Assembly (NCBI RefSeq): GCF_000423225.1 | Contig: NZ_AUHO01000011.1 | Span: 62,001 to 126,000, forward strand | Reading direction: 5' to 3' | Length of the DNA: 64,000 nucleotides | DNA from: Kaistia adipata DSM 17808 | GTDB lineage: Bacteria; Pseudomonadota; Alphaproteobacteria; Rhizobiales; Kaistiaceae | Shown: piece by piece, positions 42,331-51,791 of the stretch | Position numbering within the stretch: position 1 is the stretch's first letter | Layout: each line of letters starts with the position of its first letter | The notes under the pieces: generated by a model | Databases searched by the model: none | Seen by the model: the letters and a program-made list of their open reading frames with translations, nothing else | What the model was told of the DNA's origin: nothing | Program-made: the position numbers and the translations under genes

Positions 42331-42826
42331 AGCCTGCATGACGGAAGCCTTCCTGGGCCTGGGCAGCAATCTCGGCGACCGCGCCGCGACGCTGCGCGCC
42401 GCGATCACCGCCCTCGATGCCGCCCCGGGCGTGCGCGTAACGCGCACCTCCTCGCTCTACGAGACGCCGCCCTGGGGGCCGGTGCCGCAGGGCCCCTATC
42501 TCAATGCCTGCATCGGCGTCGAGACCATCCTGTCACCGCGCGCGCTGCTGGAACTCGGCCTCGCCATCGAGCGCGACCATGGCCGCGAACGCGCCATCCG
42601 CTGGGGACCGCGCACGCTCGACATCGACCTGCTGCTCTACGGATCCGATCATGTCGACGAGGACGGCCTGATCGTGCCGCATCCGCGCATGGCCGAGCGC
42701 GCCTTCGTGCTGGTGCCGCTTTCGGAGATCGCGCCGGAGCTCGAGATCGGCGGCCGGCCGATCCCGCAGCTGCTCGAGGGGCTCGACGCCTCCGAGATCG
42801 TGCGGATCGGCCCGATCCCCGCCTAA
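42323..42826 (+). CDS. folK: Hydroxymethyldihydropterin pyrophosphokinase
   Basis: Transfers pyrophosphate from ATP to the pterin. The 167-residue protein shows AFLGLGSNLGDR near residue 9, SLYETPPWGPVPQGPYLNACI and the RWGPRTLDIDLLLYG motif with the two Mg-binding Asp residues, then LIVPHPRMAERAFVLVPL. All are characteristic of HPPK. GTG 42323 overlaps the end of folB; an ATG at 42338 is the alternative. It converges with pccB and a hairpin lies between the two. Confidence 0.94.
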   Translation: MTEACMTEAFLGLGSNLGDRAATLRAAITALDAAPGVRVTRTSSLYETPPWGPVPQGPYLNACIGVETILSPRALLELGLAIERDHGRERAIRWGPRTLDIDLLLYGSDHVDEDGLIVPHPRMAERAFVLVPLSEIAPELEIGGRPIPQLLEGLDASEIVRIGPIPA

Positions 42827-42847
42827 CACCGTCCCTGCCTCAGGATG

Positions 42848-42870
42848 CCATGCCGCTCAGAGCGGCATGG
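42848..42870. terminator. Bidirectional terminator hairpin between folK and pccB
   Basis: CCATGCCGCT and AGCGGCATGG form a perfect 10-bp stem with a CAG loop. It overlaps the last codons of pccB and lies 22 nt beyond the folK stop. TGTTGTGCTT follows on the plus strand, a weak T-rich tail. Confidence 0.6.
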
Positions 42871-44389
42871 TGTTGTGCTTCTTCCAGGGGTTTTCGAGTT
42901 CCTTGTTGCGCAGCAGGCGAAGGCCGCGCGCGATGCGGCGGCGCGTCGAATGCGGCATGATCACCTCGTCGATATAGCCGCGCTCGGCGGCGACGAAGGG
43001 CGACAGGAACCGGTCCTCATACTCCTTGGTCCGCGCCGCGAGCCCCTCCGCGTCGCCATTTGCGGCACGGAAGATGATCTCGACCGCGCCCTTCGCGCCC
43101 ATCACCGCGATCTGCGCCGACGGCCAGGCATAGTTCAGATCGCCGCGCAGATGCTTCGACGCCATGACGTCATAGGCGCCGCCATAGGCTTTTCGCGTGA
43201 TGACTGTGATTTTCGGCACCGTCGCCTCGCCATAGGCGAAGAGCAGCTTGGCGCCGTGCTTGATCAGCCCGCCATATTCCTGCGCCGTGCCCGGCAGGAA
43301 GCCCGGCACATCGACAAAGGTGACGATCGGAATGGAAAAGGCGTCGCAGAAGCGCACGAAGCGCGCCGCCTTGCGCGAGGCGTCGCTGTCGAGCACGCCG
43401 GCGAGCACCATCGGCTGGTTGGCGACGAAGCCGACCGTGCGGCCCTCGACGCGGCCGAAGCCGGTGACGATGTTCTTGGCGAAGGCGGCCTGGATCTCGA
43501 AGAAGTCGCCCTCGTCGACCGTCTTCAGGATCAGTTCCTTGATGTCGTAGGGCTTGTTCGGATTGTCCGGCACCAGCGTATCGAGCGACATCTCGATGCG
43601 ATCGCCCGCGTCGTAGCAATCGATCTCCGGGATATCGCCGTCATTGTTGAGCGGCAGCAGATCGACCAGCCGGCGCATCTCGAGGAGCGTCTCGACATCG
43701 TTCTCATAGGCGCCGTCGGCAATCGACGAGCGCGTGGTGTGCACGGTCGCGCCGCCCAGTTCCTCGGCCGTGACCGTCTCGTTGGTCACGGTCTTCACGA
43801 CGTCCGGACCCGTGACGAACATGTAGCTCGAATCGCGCACCATGAAGATGAAGTCGGTCATGGCCGGCGAATAGACGTCGCCGCCGGCGCAGGGCCCCAT
43901 GATGACGGAGATCTGCGGGATGACGCCCGAGGCCAGGATGTTGCGCTGGAACACCTCGCCATAGCCGCCGAGCGCCGCCACGCCCTCCTGGATGCGGGCG
44001 CCACCGGCGTCGAACAGACCGATGATCGGCGCCCGGTTCTTCAGCGCCATGTCCTGGATCTTCATGATCTTGCCGGCATGCGCTTCCGACAGCGAGCCGC
44101 CGAAGACGGTGAAGTCCTTGGCGAAGACGAAGACGGTGCGGCCGTTGACCGTGCCCCAGCCGGTGACGACGCCATCGCCGGGGATCTTGGTCTTCTCCAT
44201 GCCGAAATCGGTGCCGCGGTGCTCGACATACATGTCGAACTCCTCGAACGAGCCCTCGTCGAGCAGCACTTCGAGGCGCTCGCGCGCCGTCAGCTTCGCC
44301 TTGGCGTGCTGCGCCGCGATGCGCTTTTCGCCACCACCGAGGCGCGCCTCGGCCCGCCGCTTCTCGAGTTCAGCCAGCACGTGCTTCAA
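42857..44389 (-). CDS. pccB: Propionyl-CoA carboxylase, carboxyltransferase beta subunit
   Basis: Transfers carboxyl from biotin to propionyl-CoA. The 510-residue protein has the crotonase-like double domain of acyl-CoA carboxylases, with [20 protein letters not shown] near residue 32, [28 protein letters not shown] (N-terminal oxyanion) and [17 protein letters not shown] (C-terminal oxyanion). The start is a TTG at 44389 with AGGAGA 6 nt upstream; the ATG starts further up (44557) lie in the ATP12 gene. It follows the ATP12 gene by 10 nt on the same strand. It should form a 6+6 complex with PccA. Confidence 0.93.
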   Translation of the reverse strand: MKHVLAELEKRRAEARLGGGEKRIAAQHAKAKLTARERLEVLLDEGSFEEFDMYVEHRGTDFGMEKTKIPGDGVVTGWGTVNGRTVFVFAKDFTVFGGSLSEAHAGKIMKIQDMALKNRAPIIGLFDAGGARIQEGVAALGGYGEVFQRNILASGVIPQISVIMGPCAGGDVYSPAMTDFIFMVRDSSYMFVTGPDVVKTVTNETVTAEELGGATVHTTRSSIADGAYENDVETLLEMRRLVDLLPLNNDGDIPEIDCYDAGDRIEMSLDTLVPDNPNKPYDIKELILKTVDEGDFFEIQAAFAKNIVTGFGRVEGRTVGFVANQPMVLAGVLDSDASRKAARFVRFCDAFSIPIVTFVDVPGFLPGTAQEYGGLIKHGAKLLFAYGEATVPKITVITRKAYGGAYDVMASKHLRGDLNYAWPSAQIAVMGAKGAVEIIFRAANGDAEGLAARTKEYEDRFLSPFVAAERGYIDEVIMPHSTRRRIARGLRLLRNKELENPWKKHNTMPL

Positions 44390-44399
44390 CGGCTTTCTC

Positions 44400-45221
44400 C
44401 TATGCCCGGGCGGCGAGAACCAGCGCCGCGGCCTGCATCTCACGCCAGCGCGCGGCCCGCCGCGCGCTCGCTTCCTCATCCTCGCCCCAGAGCGAGATCT
44501 GATAGTCCTCGTCGATATGCGCCAGCGCCCATGCCTCCTCGGCGGAGAGGCGGCCATGCAGCAGCGCCAGCGCCAGCACGGCCGAGCCGGTCAGCGTCGT
44601 CACCGTGTTGAGCGCCGCGATCCGGAAAACGTCCTGCGGACCGATCGCCGCGTCGACGGCCGCGATCGTCTCGGGGAACTGGTCGACATGGACGATGCCG
44701 GCCGCCAGCATGAAGCGGGCATGGAAGCGCTGCTGCATCCAGTCGAGCAGCGGCCCCCACTTCTCCTGCTGCAGCTCGGCCAGCCGCTCCGGCGCGTCGG
44801 CGCGGTAGCAGAGGAGATCCGAGCCGGCATAGCGGAGGATTTCCGCGCGGGTCTCGTCCATCGTGTTGGCGACGCCGTCGACGGCCGAATTGGCCAGGCG
44901 CGTCAGCGGCATGGTGGAGGGCTTGATGAACTCGCCCTGCGCCGCCCACTCCGCCACGATCGCCGCGGCGATCGCCTCGTCGGCAACCACCAGGCGCGCC
45001 TTGCCGGGCGTGCGCACGGCGCGGCCGTCGAGCCTTATGACGAAACCGCCCACTTCGGCCGGCGCATAGTCGGCCGCCTCGTAGAAGCGCTTCGGCAGGA
45101 CGGGGGCGTCGAGCTTCTCGGGGATCTTGCGCGGCGCGTCGGCCGTGTCGTCACCCGTGTCGCCCAGATCGGCGAGCCTGCCACCAGGCTCCTTGCCCGC
45201 GCCCTTGCCGGTCTCACTCAT
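44400..45221 (-). CDS. ATP12-type F1-ATPase assembly chaperone
   Basis: A 273-residue cytosolic protein of the ATP12 family, in mitochondria the chaperone of the F1 alpha subunit. Family features include [32 protein letters not shown] near residue 45, [26 protein letters not shown] near 87 and [14 protein letters not shown] near 133. The Pro/Thr pocket (STMPLT) is conserved. It overlaps the pseudouridine synthase by 8 nt upstream and pccB follows after 10 nt. No atp gene is in the window. F1 assembly in bacteria is inferred from the mitochondrial homologue. Confidence 0.88.
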   Translation of the reverse strand: MSETGKGAGKEPGGRLADLGDTGDDTADAPRKIPEKLDAPVLPKRFYEAADYAPAEVGGFVIRLDGRAVRTPGKARLVVADEAIAAAIVAEWAAQGEFIKPSTMPLTRLANSAVDGVANTMDETRAEILRYAGSDLLCYRADAPERLAELQQEKWGPLLDWMQQRFHARFMLAAGIVHVDQFPETIAAVDAAIGPQDVFRIAALNTVTTLTGSAVLALALLHGRLSAEEAWALAHIDEDYQISLWGEDEEASARRAARWREMQAAALVLAARA

Positions 45222-46215
45222 CGTCTTCGCCCGTATCACCGAGATCCTTGTCGAAGCCGAGCAGGTTCCAGCTCTGCACCATGTGCGGCGGCAGCGGCGC
45301 CGTGACGTCGAGCACGCCGTTGCCCGAGGGATGCGGGATGATGATCCGGCGCGCATGCAGATGCAGCTTGTTCTGGATGCCGCCCGGGAAGTCCCAGTTG
45401 ATGTCCGCCTCGAAATATTTCGGGTCGCCGATGATGGGATGGCCGATATGGGCGGCGTGGGCGCGCAGCTGGTGCGTGCGGCCGGTGACGGGGCGCATCG
45501 TCAGCCAGGCGAGGCCCTGCCCCGCGACGTCGACCACCGAATAGAGCGACACGGCGTGGCTCGCATCGTCCTCGCCATGGCGCGCGATCTTCATCTTGTC
45601 GCCCGAGGGGCCGCCGTCGCGGGCAAGCCAGGTCGAGACACGGCCCTGCGGCGGACGCGGCACGCCCTTCACCAGCGCCCAGTAGATCTTCTTGGTCGTG
45701 CGCGCGCGGAAGCTGGCAGAGAGCTTCGACGCGGCGAGGCGCGTCTTCGCGACCACCAGCACGCCGGTCGTCTCGCGGTCGAGGCGATGCACCAGGCGCG
45801 GCTTCTGGTCCTTGGTGTCGCGCAGCGCCTCCAGCATGCCGTCGACATGCGTCGTCAGGCCGGAACCGCCCTGCACGGCGAGGCCCTGCGGCTTGTTGAA
45901 GACGTAGACGTGGTCGTCCTCGTAGAGGCACATCGCCATCAGCGCGTCGGCGGCGCTGCCGCGCGCACCGAGCGGACGGGCGACATGCGGGCTGCCACCG
46001 GCGGAGTCGACGCCGAGCGGCGGAATGCGCACCACCTGGCCGGGATTGACGCGATCGTTGGTCTTGGCGCGGCCGCCATCGACGCGCACCTGGCCGGAGC
46101 GCAGCAGCTTCTGCAGATGGCCGAACGACAGGCCTGGATAGTGATCCTTGAACCAGCGGTCGAGGCGCATGCCGGCCTCGTCGGGGCTGACGGTCTTGTT
46201 GACGATGCTCGCCAT
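45214..46215 (-). CDS. RluC/RluD-type 23S rRNA pseudouridine synthase
   Basis: Converts uridine to pseudouridine in 23S rRNA. The 333-residue protein has an N-terminal S4 RNA-binding domain (about 16-80: RLDRWFKDHYPGLSFGHLQKLL) and the RsuA/RluA catalytic domain with the HRLDRETTGVLVVAK motif (catalytic Asp near residue 146), then GRTHQLRAHAAHIGHPIIGD. It is more like RluC than RluD in the loop between. The start ATG 46215 has AAGGA upstream. It is downstream of crcB by 31 nt and overlaps the ATP12 gene by 8 nt. Confidence 0.9.
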   Translation of the reverse strand: MASIVNKTVSPDEAGMRLDRWFKDHYPGLSFGHLQKLLRSGQVRVDGGRAKTNDRVNPGQVVRIPPLGVDSAGGSPHVARPLGARGSAADALMAMCLYEDDHVYVFNKPQGLAVQGGSGLTTHVDGMLEALRDTKDQKPRLVHRLDRETTGVLVVAKTRLAASKLSASFRARTTKKIYWALVKGVPRPPQGRVSTWLARDGGPSGDKMKIARHGEDDASHAVSLYSVVDVAGQGLAWLTMRPVTGRTHQLRAHAAHIGHPIIGDPKYFEADINWDFPGGIQNKLHLHARRIIIPHPSGNGVLDVTAPLPPHMVQSWNLLGFDKDLGDTGEDDE

Positions 46216-46246
46216 GGGAAAGTCCTTCTCTTGAAGGCGCCTCATA

Positions 46247-46633
46247 TCACCCGGCGAGCGTCCTGACGAGCCAAAGCCCTGCAAACAGCGCAAGAACCGA
46301 CACGACCAGCGACGCCAGCGCATAGATCACCGCGCTTCCGGTCTCGCCGCGCTCGAGCAGGACCGCCACGTCGAGCGAAAAGGTCGAGAAGGTGGTGAAG
46401 CCGCCGAGCACGCCGGTCGTCAGGAAGAGGCGCGCATGCTGAGTCCAGTTCATCCCGTCGCGAAAGGCGAAATAGCCGGCGGCAAGCCCCATCACGAGCG
46501 AGCCGACGATGTTCACGGTCAGCGTGCCCCAGGGAAAGCTGGTGCCGAACAGGCGGGCGGCGGTCAGGTTGACACCATGGCGCAGCACGCCGCCGAAACC
46601 CGCACCGACAAAGACGAGAATGGTTGGAAACAT
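46247..46633 (-). CDS. crcB: Fluoride exporter CrcB/Fluc
   Basis: A 128-residue fluoride channel that works as a dual-topology dimer in the inner membrane. Four helices are visible. Signature elements are GAGFGGVLRHGVN near residue 12, GTLTVNIVGS with the conserved Asn, and GGFTTFSTFS, the phenylalanine box and TM3 break that bind Na+ and fluoride. ATG 46633 has AAGGAG 8 nt upstream. A fluoride riboswitch lies at 46733-46793. It is the first gene of a likely unit with the pseudouridine synthase, ATP12 and pccB genes, though gaps vary. Confidence 0.93.
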   Translation of the reverse strand: MFPTILVFVGAGFGGVLRHGVNLTAARLFGTSFPWGTLTVNIVGSLVMGLAAGYFAFRDGMNWTQHARLFLTTGVLGGFTTFSTFSLDVAVLLERGETGSAVIYALASLVVSVLALFAGLWLVRTLAG

Positions 46634-46639
46634 GGAATC

Positions 46640-46660
46640 TCCTTCGGGCCCGAGCCCGAT
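46640..46660 (-). other. Hairpin directly before the crcB ribosome-binding site
   Basis: On the minus strand TCGGGC-TCGG-GCCCGA precedes AAGGAG. It could be the expression platform of the fluoride riboswitch, working on translation by the nearby Shine-Dalgarno site or on termination. This is inference; no T-run follows the stem. Confidence 0.35.
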
Positions 46661-46732
46661 CACGCGACGTCCAGCCTGACCATGCCGTGACAGGACGCCG
46701 GACGGATTCCTGCCATGGGTGCGAGAGCACAA

Positions 46733-46793
46733 GGCAGGAGCCATCAGCTTCTAGGCGGTTCAGGCCATGACGGCCTCGGGAGACTCCATTCCC
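46733..46793 (-). promoter_or_regulatory. Fluoride riboswitch (crcB motif)
   Basis: Read on the minus strand, the element begins GGGAATGGAGTCTCCC, then a GGCC stem, GAACCGCC, and AAGCTGATGGCTCCTGCC. These are the conserved blocks of the crcB RNA motif: the 5' GGNRATGG-like block, the AACCGC core, and CTGATGRCYCCTRC at the 3' side. GGAG pairs with CTCC as in P1 of this fold. It is about 100 nt upstream of crcB, the usual target. On binding fluoride the aptamer should turn the exporter gene on. Confidence 0.85.
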
Positions 46794-46871
46794 GATCGCA
46801 AGGATTAGGCAGGGCGGCGCCGAATTGCAATCGGCCTGAACCGGGCTCGGGCAAAGGCGGAGCAACGGGAT

Positions 46872-47885
46872 CTAGTAGGCGCTCACCGCTGCCGCCTCGA
46901 CGCGGTTGTCGAGCGGCTTTCCCGCCTCGAACGCGGCGATGTTGCCGAGCGTCGTCGCGCTGATCGCACCGAGCGCCTCGGCGGTCAGGAACGCCTGATG
47001 GCCGGTCACCAGCACATTGGGAAAGGTCAGCAGGCGCTGGAAGACATCGTCCTGGATGATCTCGTTGGAGAGGTCCTCGAAGAACAGGTCCGCCTCCTGC
47101 TCGTAGACGTCGAGCGCCACGCCGCCGACCTTGCCGCTCTTCAGCCCCTCCACCAGCGCCTGGGCGTCGATCAACGCGCCGCGGCTGGTATTGACGAGCA
47201 GGAAGCCCGGCCGCGCCCGCGCGATCGCCTCGGCATCGACGATGTGGTGGGTCTCCGGCGTCAGCGGGCAATGCAGCGTCAGGATGTCGGCTTCCGCCAC
47301 GATCTCCGTCGGCGAGCGGTACTCGATGCCGATCTCGACGAGCGCCGGATCATGCGACTGGTCATGGGCCAGCACGCGGCAGCCGAAGCCGAGCTTCAGG
47401 CAGCGGGCGACCAGCGCGCCGATGCGGCCCGTGCCGATGACGCCGACCGTCTTGCCGAAGAGATCGGTGCCGATCAGGCCGTCGAGCGAGAAGTTGTTGT
47501 CGCGCACCCGCGCCCAGGCGCGCGGGATCCGCCGGTCGAGCGCCAAAAGCAGCGCGACGGTGAATTCGGCGACCGCATGAGGCGAATAGGCCGGCACGCG
47601 CACCACCTCGATGCCGAGCTCGCCGGCCGCGACGAGATCGACATTGTTGAAGCCGGCGCAGCGCAGCGCCACCAGGCGCATGCCGCGCGCGGCGAGATCG
47701 GTCAGGAGCGCGCGGTCGAGATAGTCGTTGACGAAGACGCAGACCGCCGGAAAGCCATCGGCCAGCGGCGCGGTCGTACGGTCGAGGCGCGGCTCGAAGA
47801 ACACGAGCTCGTGCCCGAAGCCGACATTCGCCTCCGTCAGGAATTGCCGATCGTAGGGCTTGGTGCTGAAGACGGCGACACGCAT
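46872..47885 (-). CDS. D-lactate dehydrogenase-like 2-hydroxyacid dehydrogenase (LdhA-type)
   Basis: An NAD-dependent D-2-hydroxyacid dehydrogenase of 337 residues. The cofactor motif VGVIGTGRIGALVAR is near residue 147, LVNTSRGALID near 231 holds the catalytic Arg, DVYEQEADLFFED holds the Glu region, and VLVTGHQAFLT carries the catalytic His near 297. The DVYEQEADLFFED insertion and length are typical of bacterial D-lactate dehydrogenase (LdhA) rather than phosphoglycerate dehydrogenase. It follows the AAA ATPase by 14 nt. The downstream intergenic space contains the fluoride riboswitch of the next gene. Confidence 0.85.
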   Translation of the reverse strand: MRVAVFSTKPYDRQFLTEANVGFGHELVFFEPRLDRTTAPLADGFPAVCVFVNDYLDRALLTDLAARGMRLVALRCAGFNNVDLVAAGELGIEVVRVPAYSPHAVAEFTVALLLALDRRIPRAWARVRDNNFSLDGLIGTDLFGKTVGVIGTGRIGALVARCLKLGFGCRVLAHDQSHDPALVEIGIEYRSPTEIVAEADILTLHCPLTPETHHIVDAEAIARARPGFLLVNTSRGALIDAQALVEGLKSGKVGGVALDVYEQEADLFFEDLSNEIIQDDVFQRLLTFPNVLVTGHQAFLTAEALGAISATTLGNIAAFEAGKPLDNRVEAAAVSAY

Positions 47886-47899
47886 GGCGAAAAGAGCCC

Positions 47900-49018
47900 C
47901 TAGTCCTGTTCCGCGAATTCGCCGAAGAGCTTAAGCCCTTCGATCCAGGTCGCGCCATCCTGCTTGACGACGGTTCGCGGCGCCACGCCCGCCTCGCCGG
48001 CGAGTGCCGCTGCCAGAGCCTCGGAATGGGTGACGACCCAGACCTGCGTTCGCTCCGACGCGCGGGCGATCAGCCGCGCCAACGGCCCGACCAGATCCGG
48101 ATGCAGGCTGGTCTCCGGCTCGTTCAGCGCGATGAAGCCCGGCAGGCGATAGGCCGACAGCGCCGCCACCAGGCAGAGGAAGTGCAGCGTTCCGTCCGAC
48201 AGCTCGTGCGCGCCGAGCGGACGCGGCAGATCGGGAAACTTGAGGCCGAGCGAAACAGAGCCCTTGCCGAACTCGGTGACCAGCGTCGCGCCGGGAAAGG
48301 CGTCGTCGACCGCCGCCTCGATGGCGGGCGCCTCGCCGCGGATCTCGATGACGGTGGCGAGCGCGGCCGCCAGGTCGTAACCGTTCGAGGCGAGCGTCGG
48401 CGTGGTGATGGCGAGCGCCGGCTGACGAATGGGCGACGCCTTGTCGGTGCGGAAATCGTGGTAGAAGCGCCAATCGAGCAACGCCCGGCGGACGAGGTCG
48501 AGCTCGGTGAACCGCCCCTGATCGCGAAAGCCGGAAAGCGCCGTCTCGGAGGGGACCAGCGCCTCCTCGTACGACTGGCGGCGGCCGTCCTCGTCACGCA
48601 GCCAGGCGCTCGGGCCCTGCCGCTTCAGGAGCGTCACCGCCTTGCCGCGGCTGCGCTGGACCAGCTCCTCGGCCTTCACCATCGGCTCGGTCGCGGTCAG
48701 CGCGGCCTCGTCGATCGGCGCCGGCAGGCCGATCTCGATCGAATACTCATAGTCGCCGAATTCGGCGCCGAGCTTCAGCCGCACGGGCCCCTTGGTGCGG
48801 GGACCGGCCCAGAGCACGGACTCGAAGCCGCCCTCCTCCGCGATTTCGCGCGTGATCGTGCCGCGCGCTGCGGCGGCGAGCAGTTCGAGCGCGCGGTAGA
48901 GATTGGTCTTCCCGACCCCGTTCTTGCCGACCAGCACGGTCAGCTCCTCGACCGGCAGCTTGATGCGCCGGATCGAACGGTAGAGCTCGGCCGAGACGGA
49001 TGTCAGGCGGAGGGGCAC
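47900..49018 (-). CDS. AAA-family ATPase (COG4637/AAA_21-like)
   Basis: A 372-residue ATPase of the SMC/Rad50-like ABC class without a known partner domain. Walker A is GKNGVGKTNLY (31-41). The signature/Walker B region reads ELSDGTLHFLCL and then FIALNEPETSLHPDL; the Walker B Asp is replaced by Asn (LNEPE for the usual LDEPE) while the catalytic Glu remains. The D-loop and switch His (VVTHSEALAAAL) are present. Start GTG 49018 has GAGG 9 nt upstream. OLD-type nuclease (TOPRIM) residues are absent. Role unknown; it lies beside the formaldehyde dehydrogenase and LdhA-like genes. Confidence 0.75.
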   Translation of the reverse strand: MPLRLTSVSAELYRSIRRIKLPVEELTVLVGKNGVGKTNLYRALELLAAAARGTITREIAEEGGFESVLWAGPRTKGPVRLKLGAEFGDYEYSIEIGLPAPIDEAALTATEPMVKAEELVQRSRGKAVTLLKRQGPSAWLRDEDGRRQSYEEALVPSETALSGFRDQGRFTELDLVRRALLDWRFYHDFRTDKASPIRQPALAITTPTLASNGYDLAAALATVIEIRGEAPAIEAAVDDAFPGATLVTEFGKGSVSLGLKFPDLPRPLGAHELSDGTLHFLCLVAALSAYRLPGFIALNEPETSLHPDLVGPLARLIARASERTQVWVVTHSEALAAALAGEAGVAPRTVVKQDGATWIEGLKLFGEFAEQD

Positions 49019-49095
49019 GCACGCATCCTCGGGAGGGAGGGACGGCTCGAAGAAAAGGCGGGCGGATGACCGAAGCCATCCGCCCGGCAGGATAC

Positions 49096-50208
<1,113 letters not shown>

Positions 50209-50382
50209 CGGATGGCTCCTCGAAAAGTCAGGCGTCGATCGGTGCCGGCGGAGGCCGCCAGCCTGACCCTTGGATAGCCCACTCGGATCACCGGGTCGAT
50301 CCTTGCGGCCGCCATGGGCGGGGATAGTGACACGGCCACGGCCGTGTGGAAGGCTCGTGCGGCAATCAAGGGAGAGCGCACA

Positions 50383-50952
50383 GTGCCGAGCAAGGTCTAT
50401 CTCGCGGGTCCGGAAGTGTTCCTGCCGAATGGGCGCGAGATGCTGGCGCGCAAGGCGGAACTGGCCCGCGCCGCTGGCCTGGTGCCGTTGTCACCCGGGG
50501 ATCTCGAGATCCCGCCGGCCGATACCCGGAAGGGATTCGGCTGCGCCATCAGCGCCGTCGACGAAAGGATGATGCTCGAGGCCGACGCCATCATCGCCAA
50601 TTTGACGCCGTTTCGCGGCATCGCCGCCGATACCGGCACGACCTTCGAACTCGGCTTCATGTGCGCGCTCGGCAAGGCCGTCTTCGCCTATACCAATGTC
50701 GCCGCCAACCACTATCGCCGCGTCGTGGCGCATTATCACGGCGAGGTCGCGATGGCCGATGACGGCCATCTGCGCGGTCCCGACGGCCTCTCGGTCGAGA
50801 ATTTCGACATGATCGATAATCTGATGCTGCATGGCGGCATCGAGCGGCGCGGCGGCACGGTCGTGGTCGGCCACGCCGCGCCCGACGCGCTCTATACGGA
50901 TCTCACCGCCTTCGAGGCCTGCCTGGCCATCGCCGCCGAGCGTCTCGCCTGA
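50383..50952 (+). CDS. Nucleoside 2-deoxyribosyltransferase family protein
   Basis: A 189-residue protein of the NDT superfamily, which transfers or hydrolyses the deoxyribosyl group of nucleosides. It shows KVYLAGPEVF at the start, EADAIIANLTPFRGIAADTGT with the catalytic-site Asp cluster, and TTFELGFMCALGKAVFAYTN (the conserved Glu of the nucleophile region). Start is GTG 50383 with GGAGAG upstream; an in-frame ATG at 50314 would add 23 residues. It converges with a GST gene, 5 nt apart. Substrate not known; RCL-type nucleotide hydrolase is an alternative. Confidence 0.75.
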   Translation: MPSKVYLAGPEVFLPNGREMLARKAELARAAGLVPLSPGDLEIPPADTRKGFGCAISAVDERMMLEADAIIANLTPFRGIAADTGTTFELGFMCALGKAVFAYTNVAANHYRRVVAHYHGEVAMADDGHLRGPDGLSVENFDMIDNLMLHGGIERRGGTVVVGHAAPDALYTDLTAFEACLAIAAERLA

Positions 50953-50957
50953 GACGA

Positions 50958-51587
50958 TCAGCCCTTCGGCGGGATCAGGGGTTGGGCGATCTCCTGGAAG
51001 ACGGCCAGCCCTTCGCATTCGGCCGCCAGCGCCGCCAGTCGTGGCCAGTGCTCGGCACGGAACGCGTCGGGATGCGCCTCGCGGAGGAAGCGCAGCACGC
51101 AGGCGACGGCGATGTCGGCATGGCCGATGCGGTCGCCGTACCACCAGGGCGTCGAGCGCGCGGCACGGTCGGCTTCGAGCGCGTCGAGCGCGGCGCCGAC
51201 CTGGGTGCGGCAGCGCTCGATCCAGAGCTCGGATCGGTCCTTCCGCAAAATCTTCTCGTAGAGGAGGCTGACCGCCTTGTCGCCCAGCCCCATGGCGAGG
51301 GCGATCGTCTTCAGGGCATGGCGCCGCGCCGGCCCGAAGGGCGCCAGCATGGCACGATCCGCCCCCGCCTGCTCGTCGAGAAAGTCGAGGATGGCGGCGC
51401 TCTCGATCAGCACCTCGCCGTCGTCGAGCACCAGCGTCGGCACGCGCCGGAGCGGGTTGTAGGCGCCGAGCTTCTCGCCGTCGCCGAAGGTCGACCACGG
51501 ATAATGCTCGAACGGCATGTCGTAGAACCGCATGGCGATGCCGACGCGACGCACGAAGGGCGAATCATACTGGCCGATGAGGATCAT
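50958..51587 (-). CDS. Glutathione S-transferase family protein
   Basis: A 209-residue two-domain GST. The N-terminal thioredoxin-like domain (1-80) has YDSPFVRRVGIAM near residue 6 with the Ser-Pro of the glutathione site, the cis-Pro in RRVPTLVLDDG and IESAAILDFLDE (the Glu-Ser that binds the gamma-glutamyl moiety). The all-helical C domain follows, with GDRIGHADIAVACVLRFLRE, the N-capping box region. GGGAG lies upstream of the ATG 51587. Substrate unknown. The family is frequently found with glutathione-based detoxification genes, as in this window. Confidence 0.87.
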   Translation of the reverse strand: MILIGQYDSPFVRRVGIAMRFYDMPFEHYPWSTFGDGEKLGAYNPLRRVPTLVLDDGEVLIESAAILDFLDEQAGADRAMLAPFGPARRHALKTIALAMGLGDKAVSLLYEKILRKDRSELWIERCRTQVGAALDALEADRAARSTPWWYGDRIGHADIAVACVLRFLREAHPDAFRAEHWPRLAALAAECEGLAVFQEIAQPLIPPKG

Positions 51588-51791
51588 GGCGGGCTCCCGT
51601 GAAGGACCCATCATGCCGCGCGCCGGCGCGCCCGGAAAGGGCCGCGCGGAAAACCGCCGTCGCCGGCGCGAGACACGGATGGGTAACGAAAGTCACCAAC
51701 CTGCAACCCGATTCAGCTATGGTCGCCGCGCTTCGACCGCGCCGCCCGAGGGTGACGCGCAGGCATGTGAAATTCGGATGAGGATCCAGCC

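Noticed and set aside
42845-44611. Long open frame on the plus strand opposite pccB (588 codons)
   Set aside because: It is the antisense shadow of a well-conserved gene in GC-rich DNA. Composition (Arg/Asp/His/Gly-rich) and lack of any domain show it is not a protein.
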